Shown here: piece after piece, positions 7,454 through 15,691 of the stretch
Layout of the letters: the number at the start of each line of letters is the position of its first letter
Numbering within the stretch: position 1 is the first letter of the stretch
DNA from: Winogradskya humida
GTDB taxonomy: Bacteria; Actinomycetota; Actinomycetes; Mycobacteriales; Micromonosporaceae
DNA: 64,000 nucleotides
Assembly: GCF_016862215.1 (NCBI RefSeq)
Contig: NZ_BOMN01000112.1
Span: forward strand, 1 to 64,000
Direction: 5' to 3'
Program-made: the position numbers and the translations under genes
The notes under the pieces: model-generated
The model's input: only the letters and a program-made list of their open reading frames with translations
Told to the model about the DNA's origin: nothing
Database searches by the model: none

Positions 7454-10400
7454 ATGTTCACGCCAAGAACACTCGCCGTGGCCGTGTCGGCCGCCATTTT
7501 CGGGGCAACGGTGCTCACGGGGCAGGCACCGGCCCTGGCCGACCCCGATCCGAACGCCCTGGACCTGTCGATCGTGGCCGGCAACGGCCCGGGCATCCCA
7601 CAGCCCGGCCCCGCGCTGGACTCGCCGCTCGGCGCCTCCAAGGGTGTCACCACGGACCCGCTGGGCAACGTCTACTTCACCGACTTCGACAACTGCACGG
7701 TGGAGCAGGTCACGCCGCACGGAGCGCTCGCCGTGATCGCGGGGACCGGCACCTGCGCGACGGCGATCCCCGGCGCACCCGCGTTGGCCTCGCCCCTGCG
7801 CTCCCCCTCCGGCATCGCGTGGTACGACGGTGACCTGTACGTCGGCGACACCGGCGACCGCCGCATCTACAAGATCACGGGAGTGGGCAACCTGTCCGGC
7901 AGCGGCCTGGAGCTCGTCGCCGGGACCGGCACCGGCGGGACCATGGTCAACGGGCCGGCCGGGCTCAGCCCGGTCGGTACACCGACCGAGCTGAGCGTGC
8001 GGGGCGACACGCTCTATTTCGGCAACGACCAGGCGTACCAGGTCGGCGCGATCGACCTGGTGACCGGGTTGCTGACCGTCGTCGCGGGCACCGGGACGCG
8101 TGGCACCGGCACCCCGGGCGACGCCCGGCTGAGCCCCCTGGGTTCCCCGCTCGGCGTCACCGCCGCGCCGGACGGCACGGTCTACGTCTCCACTCCGGAC
8201 AACAATAAGATCTACAAGATCAAGGACAACACGCTCTCGGTCCTGGCCAATTTCCTCGCCGTCGGACTGTCCACCGGGCCGGGCGGAGAGCTCTACGCCT
8301 CGTCACCCCCTTACAGCATCGTCCAGGTCGACACCACCGCCACCGACGGCGCGGCGGGCCGGACCACGCTGGCCGGCGGCAACCCCGGTCAACCGATACC
8401 GGGTCCCGCGCTGTCCTCGCCCCTCACCCCGCCCTACGGCCTGCACGTCGACGCCCTGGGCTCGATCTACGCCACGCTGCCCAACTCCCGCAGGATCATC
8501 AGGCTCGGCCCGCCGCTACCGGGATCGCCGCTGCGGGTGGAGGCCACCAACCTGCCGCTGAGCAGGGACGCGACGGTGACGTGGGAGCCGCCGGCCTACA
8601 CCGGCAGTTCAGCGATCGTTTCGTACACGGTGCAGGCGTACAACGGCGGAACCGCCGTCGAGGGCAAAACGTGCACGGTGCCGGCACCGTTCGACCCGGT
8701 CCTGACGTGCACGATCACCGATCTGTTCCGTGGGGCCGCCTACACGTTCCGGGTGACCGCCACCAACACGACCGGCCCCGGCCCGTCGGCGGAGTCGAAC
8801 GTGATCGAGGTCTACTTCTTCCCGGGCATCCCCAACCTTCCCAACCCGCCGATCGTGCCCGATCCTCCGGTGACGACCACGCCGCCGGTGACGACCACGC
8901 CGCCGGTGGTCGTGCCGAACGCGCCCACCGCACCGGCCGCTGCCCCGGTGGCCAAGGCCGCCACATCATCGATCGAGGCCTCCTGGACGGCCGGCGGCGG
9001 CAGCATCACCGGATACACCGCCTACGCCGCACCCGGCGGAGCCTCCTGCACCACGACGGGCACGTCCTGCGTGATCGGTGCGACGGCCGGCACCAGCTAC
9101 ACGGTGAGCGTGGTGGCGAACGGGCCGGGCGGGATCTCGGGGCAGTCGCCGGCCTCGAACGAGGTGACACCGACGGCGCCCGCGGTGCCGACGACCGTAC
9201 CCGCCGATGTGCCTTTGACCCTGACCACCGACAAGGGCCAGGTGGCACTCGCCGTACCGGCGCAGCAGATCACCGTGATCGGCAAGGGTTTCGCGCCGAA
9301 CTCGACCGCGACGATCTCGATCTTCTCCACCCCGACCCAGCTCGCCACGGTGACCACAGACAACGACGGGAACTTCGCGGCGCCGGTGACCGTGCCGGCC
9401 GGTCTGGAAGCGGGCAAGCACACGTTCCTGGCCATCGGCGTCGACCCGTCCGGGACGGCACGCTCGATGGCCTTGCCGGTGACGATCCCGCCGACCAGCC
9501 CGGGCAGCACCGGGAGCGACACCACCACCCAGAAGACCGTGCTGCCCGTCCCGGCCGGCGGCAGCCTCACCCTGCTCGACGGCGCCGGCACCCCGGCCGC
9601 CAAGGTCACGATCAAGAATCAGGGAACGTACGCCCTGGACCCCACCACCGGCACGATCACCTTCGTCCCGGTCACCGGCTTCACGGGCACCGCCGACCCG
9701 GTCACGTATCGCCTGACCGACAGCGTCGGCACCGAGGTCCTCGGCTCGTACACCGCCACGGTCACCAAGGGCGGCACCGGCGAACCCGGCCCAGGCCCGT
9801 CCACCGGCACGTCCAAGGTCGCCGTACCCACGTTGATCGTCACCGGCGGCACCCCGGCGAAGGCCACGCTGACCGCGACGGTCACGTTCACCACCGCCGT
9901 GAAGGGCCGCAACGGGGTCAAGCTGTGGAGCACGGTCTCCGGCAAGCGCGTGGTCCTCGGCACCGGCTCCGCGACCATGAAGACCGCAAGCCGGAAGGCC
10001 GCGGTCAAGGTCATGCTGAACTCGCTGGGCCGGGCCATGGCAGCGACCCCCGGCGGTTATCCCGTCGCGGTCGCGGTCACCACGGTCCCGGCGAGCGGGC
10101 CGGCACTGCGGGCGAGCGGGCGGTCCATGCTGGTGCTCAGCCGGTTCACGGTGCCCCGCTCGGTCTACTTCGCCAGCGGCGCCACCACCGTCACGGCGGC
10201 CCAGCGCGGTTATCTCGCCCGGCTCCGCGCCGACCTGGGCAGCATCCGCTCGATCACCTGCATCGGGCACACCGACGACCGCGGCAACCAGGGCAACGGC
10301 AACGCCCTCGGCAAACGCCGCGCCCGCAACACCTGCGCCACCCTCGCGGGCGGTCGCAGCATCCGCACGTACGCCATCACCCAGGGCGAGGCCAACCCGG

Positions 10401-10471
10401 ACGCCAGCAACAAGACGGCAGCCGGCCGCGCCCGCAACCGCCGCGCGGACATCGTCCTGTCGTACTCGTAA
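7454..10471 (+). CDS. Large secreted NHL-repeat/FN3/OmpA-like surface protein
   Basis: A 1005-residue exported protein. A signal peptide (to about residue 29, ...APALADPDP) is followed by NHL-type beta-propeller blades at roughly 35-350 (repeats like GVTTDPLGNVYFTDFDN and GLHVDALGSIYATLPNSRRI). A fibronectin type III domain follows (about 355-455), then a Pro/Thr linker (PPVTTTPPVTTTPPVVVP), a second FN3-like domain (about 490-575), Ig-like modules, and a CshA-type repeat near 710-770 (TGTITFVPVTGFTGTADPVTY). The C-terminus (roughly 895-1005: GHTDDRGNQGNGNALGKRRA) is an OmpA/MotB-type peptidoglycan-binding fold. It is probably a wall-attached adhesin or glycan-binding protein. A strong terminator follows. 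Confidence 0.87.
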   Translation: MFTPRTLAVAVSAAIFGATVLTGQAPALADPDPNALDLSIVAGNGPGIPQPGPALDSPLGASKGVTTDPLGNVYFTDFDNCTVEQVTPHGALAVIAGTGTCATAIPGAPALASPLRSPSGIAWYDGDLYVGDTGDRRIYKITGVGNLSGSGLELVAGTGTGGTMVNGPAGLSPVGTPTELSVRGDTLYFGNDQAYQVGAIDLVTGLLTVVAGTGTRGTGTPGDARLSPLGSPLGVTAAPDGTVYVSTPDNNKIYKIKDNTLSVLANFLAVGLSTGPGGELYASSPPYSIVQVDTTATDGAAGRTTLAGGNPGQPIPGPALSSPLTPPYGLHVDALGSIYATLPNSRRIIRLGPPLPGSPLRVEATNLPLSRDATVTWEPPAYTGSSAIVSYTVQAYNGGTAVEGKTCTVPAPFDPVLTCTITDLFRGAAYTFRVTATNTTGPGPSAESNVIEVYFFPGIPNLPNPPIVPDPPVTTTPPVTTTPPVVVPNAPTAPAAAPVAKAATSSIEASWTAGGGSITGYTAYAAPGGASCTTTGTSCVIGATAGTSYTVSVVANGPGGISGQSPASNEVTPTAPAVPTTVPADVPLTLTTDKGQVALAVPAQQITVIGKGFAPNSTATISIFSTPTQLATVTTDNDGNFAAPVTVPAGLEAGKHTFLAIGVDPSGTARSMALPVTIPPTSPGSTGSDTTTQKTVLPVPAGGSLTLLDGAGTPAAKVTIKNQGTYALDPTTGTITFVPVTGFTGTADPVTYRLTDSVGTEVLGSYTATVTKGGTGEPGPGPSTGTSKVAVPTLIVTGGTPAKATLTATVTFTTAVKGRNGVKLWSTVSGKRVVLGTGSATMKTASRKAAVKVMLNSLGRAMAATPGGYPVAVAVTTVPASGPALRASGRSMLVLSRFTVPRSVYFASGATTVTAAQRGYLARLRADLGSIRSITCIGHTDDRGNQGNGNALGKRRARNTCATLAGGRSIRTYAITQGEANPDASNKTAAGRARNRRADIVLSYS

Positions 10472-10482
10472 TCACGGGATCA

Positions 10483-10514
10483 GGGGCCGGCGCTGCTTCA
10501 GCGCCGGCCCCTTT
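10483..10514 (+). terminator. Rho-independent terminator
   Basis: GGGGCCGGCGCTG, a CTT loop, then CAGCGCCGGCCCC and TTT: a perfect 13-bp GC-rich stem ending the large secreted-protein gene. It lies 5 bp from the stop of the convergent SDR gene and may serve both directions. Confidence 0.85.
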
Positions 10515-10518
10515 CCGT

Positions 10519-11262
10519 TCACCTGGCGCCGAGCGTCTGGTAAACGGACTCGGCGTCGCTCGACAACGCTGCCTTCGCGTCGATGGCCAGCTGGTCAGCG
10601 AGAATTTCCAGGCGCCCCGACTCGAGGCCGTCGAGTGCCCTGCCCACGATCACGGCCGGATCGGTCATCAACGCGTCCAGGACGCCGGGCCCGGCAACCG
10701 CGTCCGCGAACGCCCTGAGCGGCGGGGTCGCGGCCATCCCGAAGATCAGGGCGCTGACGAACGTGCCCTGACCCGCCAATTCAGAACGCAGACCGTTCGT
10801 CATGCTCCACGCGGCCGCCTTGGACGCCCCGTAGACGTTGATACCGTCGAGAGTGGCCCAGGCCGCCGACGACAACACGTTGAGGATCGCTCCCCCGCCG
10901 TTGGCGGCGAGACCGGGGGCGAACGCCCGGATCACGTCGAGAGTCCCATGGACGTTGGTGTCGAACAGCCCGCGGATCAGGGCCGGGTCGCCGTCGGTGA
11001 AGTTCAGCCCGGCGGCGAAAACCGCCGCGTTGTTGACCAGCAGATCGACATCGCGGGCGACCGCCGCCGCCGCGTTGATCGACTCCCGGTCGGTCAGATC
11101 GAGATGGAGCACCTCCACCCCGGGGACATCGATGAGTTCGGGGCGGCGCGCCGTCGCGTACACCCGCTTCGCGCCCCGCGCGACAAGCTGCTCGACGAAA
11201 TGGTGTCCGAGGTTCTCAGCGCCGACCCCGGTCACCAGCGCGGTACTTCCTTGTAGCTTCAT
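10519..11262 (-). CDS. Short-chain dehydrogenase/reductase (SDR)
   Basis: A 247-residue cytoplasmic SDR. The cofactor loop is slightly atypical (TGVGAENLG near residues 11-19). NNAA at about 90 and the catalytic Y-x3-K in VYGASKAAAW (about 147-151) are present. The family reduces or oxidises small carbonyl/alcohol substrates with NAD(P)H. The ATG at 11262 is chosen because TAGCGT (11275-11270) ends 7 nt before it, the pattern of a leaderless actinobacterial promoter; a GTG three codons earlier would lie within that box. It is divergent from an AraC-type regulator gene, which probably activates it. Confidence 0.9.
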   Translation of the reverse strand: MKLQGSTALVTGVGAENLGHHFVEQLVARGAKRVYATARRPELIDVPGVEVLHLDLTDRESINAAAAVARDVDLLVNNAAVFAAGLNFTDGDPALIRGLFDTNVHGTLDVIRAFAPGLAANGGGAILNVLSSAAWATLDGINVYGASKAAAWSMTNGLRSELAGQGTFVSALIFGMAATPPLRAFADAVAGPGVLDALMTDPAVIVGRALDGLESGRLEILADQLAIDAKAALSSDAESVYQTLGAR

Positions 11263-11269
11263 GGTTGTC

Positions 11270-11359
11270 ACGCTAGTTGCCGCAATCTGCGCGTACGAGC
11301 CTCAGCTGACTCAGTTTTCTTATCTGTTTGACTCACGTCATGAGGCGCTCTGTTAATGT
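11270..11359. promoter_or_regulatory. Divergent leaderless promoters with TGACTCA direct repeats
   Basis: The minus-strand TAGCGT box (11275-11270) serves the SDR gene, and the plus-strand TAATGT box (11354-11359) serves the AraC-type gene; each ends 7 nt before its start codon. Between them are two direct TGACTCA copies at 11307-11313 and 11329-11335, 22 bp apart (two helical turns), the spacing expected of AraC-family half-sites. Confidence 0.6.
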
Positions 11360-11366
11360 CCGTGTC

Positions 11367-12299
11367 GTGGATCTGGTGTCCGAGGTGCTGCGCCTGACCG
11401 GCATGCGGGGAACTGTCGGCGCGCAGATCGTGGCGGGCGGAGAGTGGACCGCAGAGTTGTCGGACTACCCGGGCATAGCCACCCATGCGGTCCTCAGTGG
11501 AGGCGCCTGGCTGGTGCTGGGCGAAGGCCGGCAGGTGCAGCTCGCAACGGGCGACGTCGTCATGGTGCCGGCCGGCACGCCGCACCTGCTGACCGACACC
11601 CCCGGGACCGGCCCGGCAACGGCGGTGCCTCCTTCGGGAGACGGCGGCCAGGTGCTGCGACTCGGATCCGGGCCGTCACGCACGCGGATCTTCACCATCC
11701 ACTACGACTGCAATCACGCGACCCGGACCCAGGTCCTGGACGAGATGCCCGACTTCATCCACGTCGAAGGGGGCGAGTCCGGGGCGGCCTACCTGGCCGA
11801 CGTCGTCCGGCTCCTCGGCCGCGAGCTGTCCCGCCCCCAGATCGGCACCGACGCTGTCGTCGACAACCTCGTCGACCTCGTTCTGATCCAGCTGATCCGG
11901 GCCTGGCTGTCCCGGCGACCGGCCCAGCAACGCGGCACCTGGCTGGGCTGGGGCGAGGACGACGTCGTCCGCGAGGCGGTGGAGCTCGTCCACGCCGATC
12001 CGGCCCGCGACTGGACGACCACCTCACTGGCCGCGGCGATCTCCGTCTCCCGCGCCACGCTCGCCCGGCGCTTCCAGACAGCCATGGGCCAGAGCCCCGC
12101 GAACTACATCACCCAATGGCGCATGGACCTGGCCGCCGTACGCCTGCGTGACACCCCCGACACCATCGACGTGGTCGCCACCCGGGCAGGCTACCGATCG
12201 GTGCCGTCGTTCACCCGCGCCTTCGTCCGCGACCGCGGCCGGACGCCCGGGGCGTTCCGGCTCCAGGCACGGCAGAACGCACTCGTAAGAGCGCCGTAA
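11367..12299 (+). CDS. AraC family transcriptional regulator with cupin sensor
   Basis: A 310-residue regulator. The N-terminal part (about 1-180) is the AraC-binding/cupin-6 sensor (GAQIVAGGEWTAELSD, GEGRQVQLATGDVVMVPAGTPHLL). The C-terminal part (about 205-305) has two helix-turn-helix motifs: TTTSLAAAISVSRATLARRFQTAMG and DTIDVVATRAGYRSVPSFTRAFVRDRGRTPGAFR. The GTG at 11367 is chosen because it gives the usual family N-terminus (DLVSEVLRLTGMRG) and because TAATGT ends 7 nt before it. The family controls oxidoreductase genes in response to small molecules; the divergent SDR gene is the probable target. Confidence 0.9.
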   Translation: MDLVSEVLRLTGMRGTVGAQIVAGGEWTAELSDYPGIATHAVLSGGAWLVLGEGRQVQLATGDVVMVPAGTPHLLTDTPGTGPATAVPPSGDGGQVLRLGSGPSRTRIFTIHYDCNHATRTQVLDEMPDFIHVEGGESGAAYLADVVRLLGRELSRPQIGTDAVVDNLVDLVLIQLIRAWLSRRPAQQRGTWLGWGEDDVVREAVELVHADPARDWTTTSLAAAISVSRATLARRFQTAMGQSPANYITQWRMDLAAVRLRDTPDTIDVVATRAGYRSVPSFTRAFVRDRGRTPGAFRLQARQNALVRAP

Positions 12300-12324
12300 T
12301 GCCGATCGGGACTACGGTCGGACC

Positions 12325-13158
12325 ATGGCGGACATCGGAGTCATCGGCGGCAGCGGACTGTACGACCTCGACCTGCTTCAGGAGGTGGAAACGGTCACGC
12401 CGAGCACTCCGTACGGGGATCCCAGCGGGCCGATCACGGTCGGCACCCTGGCGGGACGCAGGGTCGCGTTCGTGGCCCGGCACGGTTCAGGGCACCGGCT
12501 GTTGCCGAGCGAGGTTCCGTACCGTGCGAACATCTTCGCCCTGCGCGCACTCGGCGTCCGCCAGATCTTCGCGATCAGCGCCGTCGGCAGCCTCGCCGAG
12601 CGTTACACCCCCGGCACCCTCGTCGTGCCCGACCAGCTCGTCGACCGCACCAAGGGCATCCGCCCGGGCACCTTCTTCGGCGCCGGCGTCGTGGGCCACG
12701 TCCCGATGGCCGATCCGTACTGCTCCCGCCTGCGCAAGGACCTGCTCAGCACCGGCGTCACCGACGGCGCGACCTACTGCTGCATCGAAGGCCCGCAGTT
12801 CTCCACCCGCGCCGAGTCGAACCTCTACCGTTCCTGGGGCCTCGACCTCATCGGCATGACAGCCGTCCCGGAGGCCGCCCTGGCCCGCGAGGCCCAGCTC
12901 TGCTACGCCTCCCTCGCCCTGGTCACCGACTACGACTGCTGGCACGACAGCGCCGCGAGCGTCACGGTCGAGCTGGTCGCACAGACCATGCGCGCCAACC
13001 TCAGCGCCGCCCGCGAGGTCCTGACCACGGCAATCACCCAGGCCGACCCCGACGTACGCTGCACCTGCCACACAGCGTTGACCTCGGCCGTGATGACCGA
13101 CCCGGCACTCATCCCCGACGAGGCCCGGACCCGCCTCGGCCTCTCCCCCGCTATCTGA
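12325..13158 (+). CDS. mtnP: S-methyl-5'-thioadenosine phosphorylase
   Basis: A 277-residue purine-nucleoside-phosphorylase-fold enzyme of the methionine salvage route. It should split 5'-methylthioadenosine with phosphate into adenine and 5-methylthioribose-1-phosphate. Diagnostic motifs are GVIGGSGLYDL at the start, the phosphate-binding RHGSGHRLLPSEVPYRAN, and the base/ribose region IEGPQFSTRAES...DLIGMTAVPEAALAREAQLCYASLALVTDYDCWH. The length is typical. TACGGT at 12313-12318 ends 6 nt before the ATG, so the transcript is probably leaderless. A strict inosine phosphorylase is the alternative, but the DYDCWH ending favours the MTA enzyme. No other methionine-salvage gene is adjacent. Confidence 0.92.
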   Translation: MADIGVIGGSGLYDLDLLQEVETVTPSTPYGDPSGPITVGTLAGRRVAFVARHGSGHRLLPSEVPYRANIFALRALGVRQIFAISAVGSLAERYTPGTLVVPDQLVDRTKGIRPGTFFGAGVVGHVPMADPYCSRLRKDLLSTGVTDGATYCCIEGPQFSTRAESNLYRSWGLDLIGMTAVPEAALAREAQLCYASLALVTDYDCWHDSAASVTVELVAQTMRANLSAAREVLTTAITQADPDVRCTCHTALTSAVMTDPALIPDEARTRLGLSPAI

Positions 13159-13699
13159 TCTCACACTCGGGCGTCGTCGGCACCGCGAAATGCCCCACCT
13201 GCTCATCCTTCGGTACGTCGTCCTCATGAACGGTTGATCCGGTCCGCACCCCGGCCATGTGCAACCAACCGCTTCCATCGGCGAGCCGGAACCAGATCGG
13301 CCTCCCGAACTCGCCGGGGTTGCCGGCGTGCGGGTTGAACCCCTTCTGCCACCCGCTGACCTCCAGGATGTCGTTCGGGGCGACATTGCGAACAATGGTC
13401 CGCGTCACGGTGGTATCGGTCATGACCTTCACCCCGTACGGCTCCCACTCGTTCTGCGACCACACGATGAACGGGCTGCACCCGCCAGCAACGGAGACGG
13501 CGACGGCGGGCGACGGCTTCTCGGGCTTGTCCGGGTTGTCCCGCAGGACCAGCTGCGCCACCAACGCCAAGGCACTGACGCCAAGGGCGCCGGCAGCGAT
13601 CCGATACCGATACTTGTTCGCCCAGCCCCGCGGAGCGTGCGGATCCTGATCGTCATGCCCAGCCGTCGAAGCGCCTCGGGTACGTTGATCTCGCGGCAC
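13151..13699 (-). CDS. Membrane-anchored protein of unknown function
   Basis: A 182-residue protein: a short hydrophilic N-terminus, one transmembrane helix at about residues 34-53 (IAAGALGVSALALVAQLVL), then an extracytoplasmic domain of about 125 residues. That domain has two cysteines (GGCSPFIVW and the terminal PECEIR) and segments such as DILEVSGWQKGF and PIWFRLADGSGWLHMAGVR that suggest a small SH3-like or beta-barrel fold. The GTG at 13699 is preferred because GGAGG lies 7 nt before it. It overlaps the 3' end of the phosphorylase gene by 8 bp. I do not recognise the family; it may monitor or bind something at the cell surface. Confidence 0.72.
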   Translation of the reverse strand: MPRDQRTRGASTAGHDDQDPHAPRGWANKYRYRIAAGALGVSALALVAQLVLRDNPDKPEKPSPAVAVSVAGGCSPFIVWSQNEWEPYGVKVMTDTTVTRTIVRNVAPNDILEVSGWQKGFNPHAGNPGEFGRPIWFRLADGSGWLHMAGVRTGSTVHEDDVPKDEQVGHFAVPTTPECEIR

Positions 13700-13787
13700 G
13701 TGGCGCCTCCTGGCTAGGAGTTGGACGCACAAGGGGCCGTATCTGTCGCTCGGTGAGCTGGGCTTTCAAGTCCACGCTGGACAGTGA

Positions 13788-13946
13788 GTGTCGAACGACA
13801 TCGAAAGCCCGCTTGGCTTGCTCGACCACATCCGGCTCGGCTCCGAACCCACGGTCACGAAGGTGGGCCCCTACGACGGCCACCTCACCAATTCCGCGGC
13901 CTACAACGACGACCAGTTCGAAGGTCCGCCGTATCGACCTTGGTGA
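13788..13946 (+). CDS. Possible small protein (52 residues)
   Basis: A short open frame starting with GTG immediately after an in-frame TGA. Its codons end in G or C at more than 80% of positions, which is coding-like, while the opposite strand and other frames look poorer. The product is acidic, contains SPLGLLDHIRLGSEP and ends in EGPPYRPW. No strong ribosome-binding site is visible (GGACAG lies 7-12 nt upstream). It could be a real small gene or the surviving end of a larger one; no domain is recognised. Confidence 0.35.
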   Translation: MSNDIESPLGLLDHIRLGSEPTVTKVGPYDGHLTNSAAYNDDQFEGPPYRPW

Positions 13947-13998
13947 GGAGGTACGTATCCGACCCGCAGCGCGCTGTCCGTCAGTCACCATTGACCGG

Positions 13999-14325
13999 TT
14001 ACGCCCTGTCGAGGGTCTCCCACTTGCGGCAGAACGCCGACAGGGCGTCGAACAACTGCCGCGCGCTCTGCGCCCCGGGAGCATCCGGGTTCTCGAGGAA
14101 TTTCAGCGAGACCGAATAGATGTTCCATTTTGCCAGGGGTTCCACAATTGCCGTGTACAGGTTCTCCGTGGCGCCGGCCATTACGAAGAAACCGATGACG
14201 GAATTCAACTTGTCAACGATTTCCGGTGCGGCTCCGGCCGGATCGACCTCTCCACTGTCCACCTGCTGTTGCAGCTGACCCACACGTTCCAGCGCGGCGC
14301 CGGCGGCTTCCTTCGACTCGATCAT
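13999..14325 (-). CDS. Small hypothetical helical protein
   Basis: A 108-residue protein predicted to be mostly alpha-helical (MIESKEAAGAALERVGQLQQQVDSG at the start; QSARQLFDALSAFCRKWETL near the end) with a hydrophobic middle (LNSVIGFFVMAG). There is no signal peptide or recognised domain. An AGG box lies about 9 nt before the ATG. The codons are somewhat less GC-rich than those of its neighbours. It stands among other small unknown genes between 13.1 and 14.8 kb. Confidence 0.6.
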   Translation of the reverse strand: MIESKEAAGAALERVGQLQQQVDSGEVDPAGAAPEIVDKLNSVIGFFVMAGATENLYTAIVEPLAKWNIYSVSLKFLENPDAPGAQSARQLFDALSAFCRKWETLDRA

Positions 14326-14559
14326 GGTCGATTACCTGCTTCCCGAACAGATCACATTGAGCCTGATGGATAAGGCTACAACCCGCCTCCTGCGCCGGAC
14401 CGGGGCGTGCGGATCCAATTCCGCACCGAGTGGCCGCCGGGAGGTACCGATGTGGACGGTTGAACCGCCTGAACGGCGATATCACCACCGGCCAGGTAAT
14501 TGCCGGGCGCAACGCCGGTACATTTGGCGGCACGAATTGATCGACGGAGGGAAGCAATC
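14326..14559. other. Intergenic region, no gene seen
   Basis: 234 bp between two divergent small genes, less GC-rich than the surroundings. Open frames on both strands lack coding-like codon bias. It must hold both promoters, but no convincing box or palindrome was found. Confidence 0.5.
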
Positions 14560-14754
14560 ATGAGTATTGAAGGTTGGGTCGATCCTTCCAGCCACTGGAT
14601 TGTTACCGGCGAGGTGGACAGCTCGGGGAAGATGACGAACGGCTCCGTGAACGACAATGTGGGCTCCCTGCGGGACCGGAACAAGAATTTCTCGTCCAAG
14701 TCCGATTTCGCCGCATGGGTCAAGCGCACGCAGGCGGCCCAGCGCGGAATGTAG
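14560..14754 (+). CDS. Small hypothetical protein (64 residues)
   Basis: Starts with ATG at 14560, nine bases after a GGAGG box; longer upstream in-frame extensions lack a ribosome-binding site. The product begins MSIEGWVDPSSHWIVTG, has a polar middle with SVNDNVGSLRDRNKNFSS, and ends WVKRTQAAQRGM. It is hydrophilic, without a signal peptide or cysteines, and unrecognised. It precedes the HEAT-repeat gene in the same direction with a 70-bp gap. Confidence 0.6.
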   Translation: MSIEGWVDPSSHWIVTGEVDSSGKMTNGSVNDNVGSLRDRNKNFSSKSDFAAWVKRTQAAQRGM

Positions 14755-14824
14755 ATCAACCCGGCGCCCGGCGGGCCGTGACGCCGGGTCCGGGGGTGCG
14801 GGTGGTGCCGCGTAAGGTCGGGGC

Positions 14825-15691
14825 GTGAATCCCGCTGACCTCCAGAAACTTCGATCGGGAGATCTTGAGACCCGCGAAGCTCATGTGCACGAACTGCTCG
14901 ACCGGGCGCGGACGCACGGTGACGAGTCGGCGATTGCGGCGTTGCACGTGCTCGTTCGCGAATACCCGGATTTTCACAGGTCGTTGTATTCGCGGGCGAT
15001 GAACCACGCCGTTGTCTTCGCGGACGCGAGCCTGGAGGAGCCGCTGCTCGCCGCGCTCGGTGACACCCGCTACAACTGCCAGGCGTGGGCCGCGATGGGT
15101 TGCGCGGCGATGGACATCCGGGCCGCGGTGCCGCAGCTCGTGACGCTGCTCGATCACCCGCAGTGGATCGTCCGGGGTGAGACGGTGACGGCGCTCAAGA
15201 GCCTCGGGGATGCCTCGGTCGTGCCCGCGCTGGCACCACTGCTGCATGACGACGCCGACTGGCTGCGTCAGCGGACCGCCGACGCCCTGGCCGACATCGG
15301 TGGGGACGCGGCGATGGAGGCGCTCTGGGCAGAGTTCGAGCAGCGCCGGTTCCCTCGGATCGGGTATCTCGCCAGCACCCTCGCCCTGTTCACGCCGGAG
15401 GTCGTGCCCCGGCTGCTGAAGGCGGCGGAGTCCCCGGATCCGGATCAGCGGTACTGGGCCGCGGTCGCGCTCGGGTCGACCGGCGACGAGCGGGCCAAGC
15501 CGACGCTCGAACGGTTGCTGGCCGAGGATCGCGGCGTCACCGTGTTCGACGGGGAAGTCCGGGCCGCGGCGAAGAAGGCCCTGCGCACACTGAGGCGCAT
15601 CCAGGCCGCCATCGCCGAGCGGGAAGCCGGACCAGAGGCCGAACGAGAAGCCGGAACGGCGAAGGCTGAGGTCTCAGGCACCGACGGGTAG
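14825..15691 (+). CDS. HEAT-repeat protein
   Basis: A 288-residue protein made of tandem HEAT/PBS-lyase-type alpha-helical repeats. Successive units include ALGDTRYNCQAWAAMGCAAMDIRAAVPQLV, LLDHPQWIVRGETVTALKSLGDASVVPALAP and LLHDDADWLRQRTADALADIGGDAAMEALW, spaced about 31 residues. Such solenoids bind proteins or nucleic acids; no catalytic domain is seen. The C-terminal tail is Glu/Ala-rich. The GTG start is consistent with the MNPADLQKLRSGD opening. Its 3' end overlaps the convergent histidine kinase gene by 18 bp. The cellular partner is unknown. Confidence 0.85.
   Translation: MNPADLQKLRSGDLETREAHVHELLDRARTHGDESAIAALHVLVREYPDFHRSLYSRAMNHAVVFADASLEEPLLAALGDTRYNCQAWAAMGCAAMDIRAAVPQLVTLLDHPQWIVRGETVTALKSLGDASVVPALAPLLHDDADWLRQRTADALADIGGDAAMEALWAEFEQRRFPRIGYLASTLALFTPEVVPRLLKAAESPDPDQRYWAAVALGSTGDERAKPTLERLLAEDRGVTVFDGEVRAAAKKALRTLRRIQAAIAEREAGPEAEREAGTAKAEVSGTDG

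Noticed and set aside
8581..11256. An 891-codon open frame on the plus strand inside and beyond the secreted-protein gene
   Set aside because: It is the shadow of the real gene in another frame: Arg/His/Gly-rich, no domain, no ribosome-binding site.
13653..14084. A 143-codon minus-strand frame in the small-gene region
   Set aside because: Third-position bias is weaker than for the plus-strand 52-codon frame and no start signal is visible.
14376..14759. A 127-codon minus-strand frame opposite the 64-residue gene
   Set aside because: Antisense of a gene with a proper GGAGG box and coding bias.
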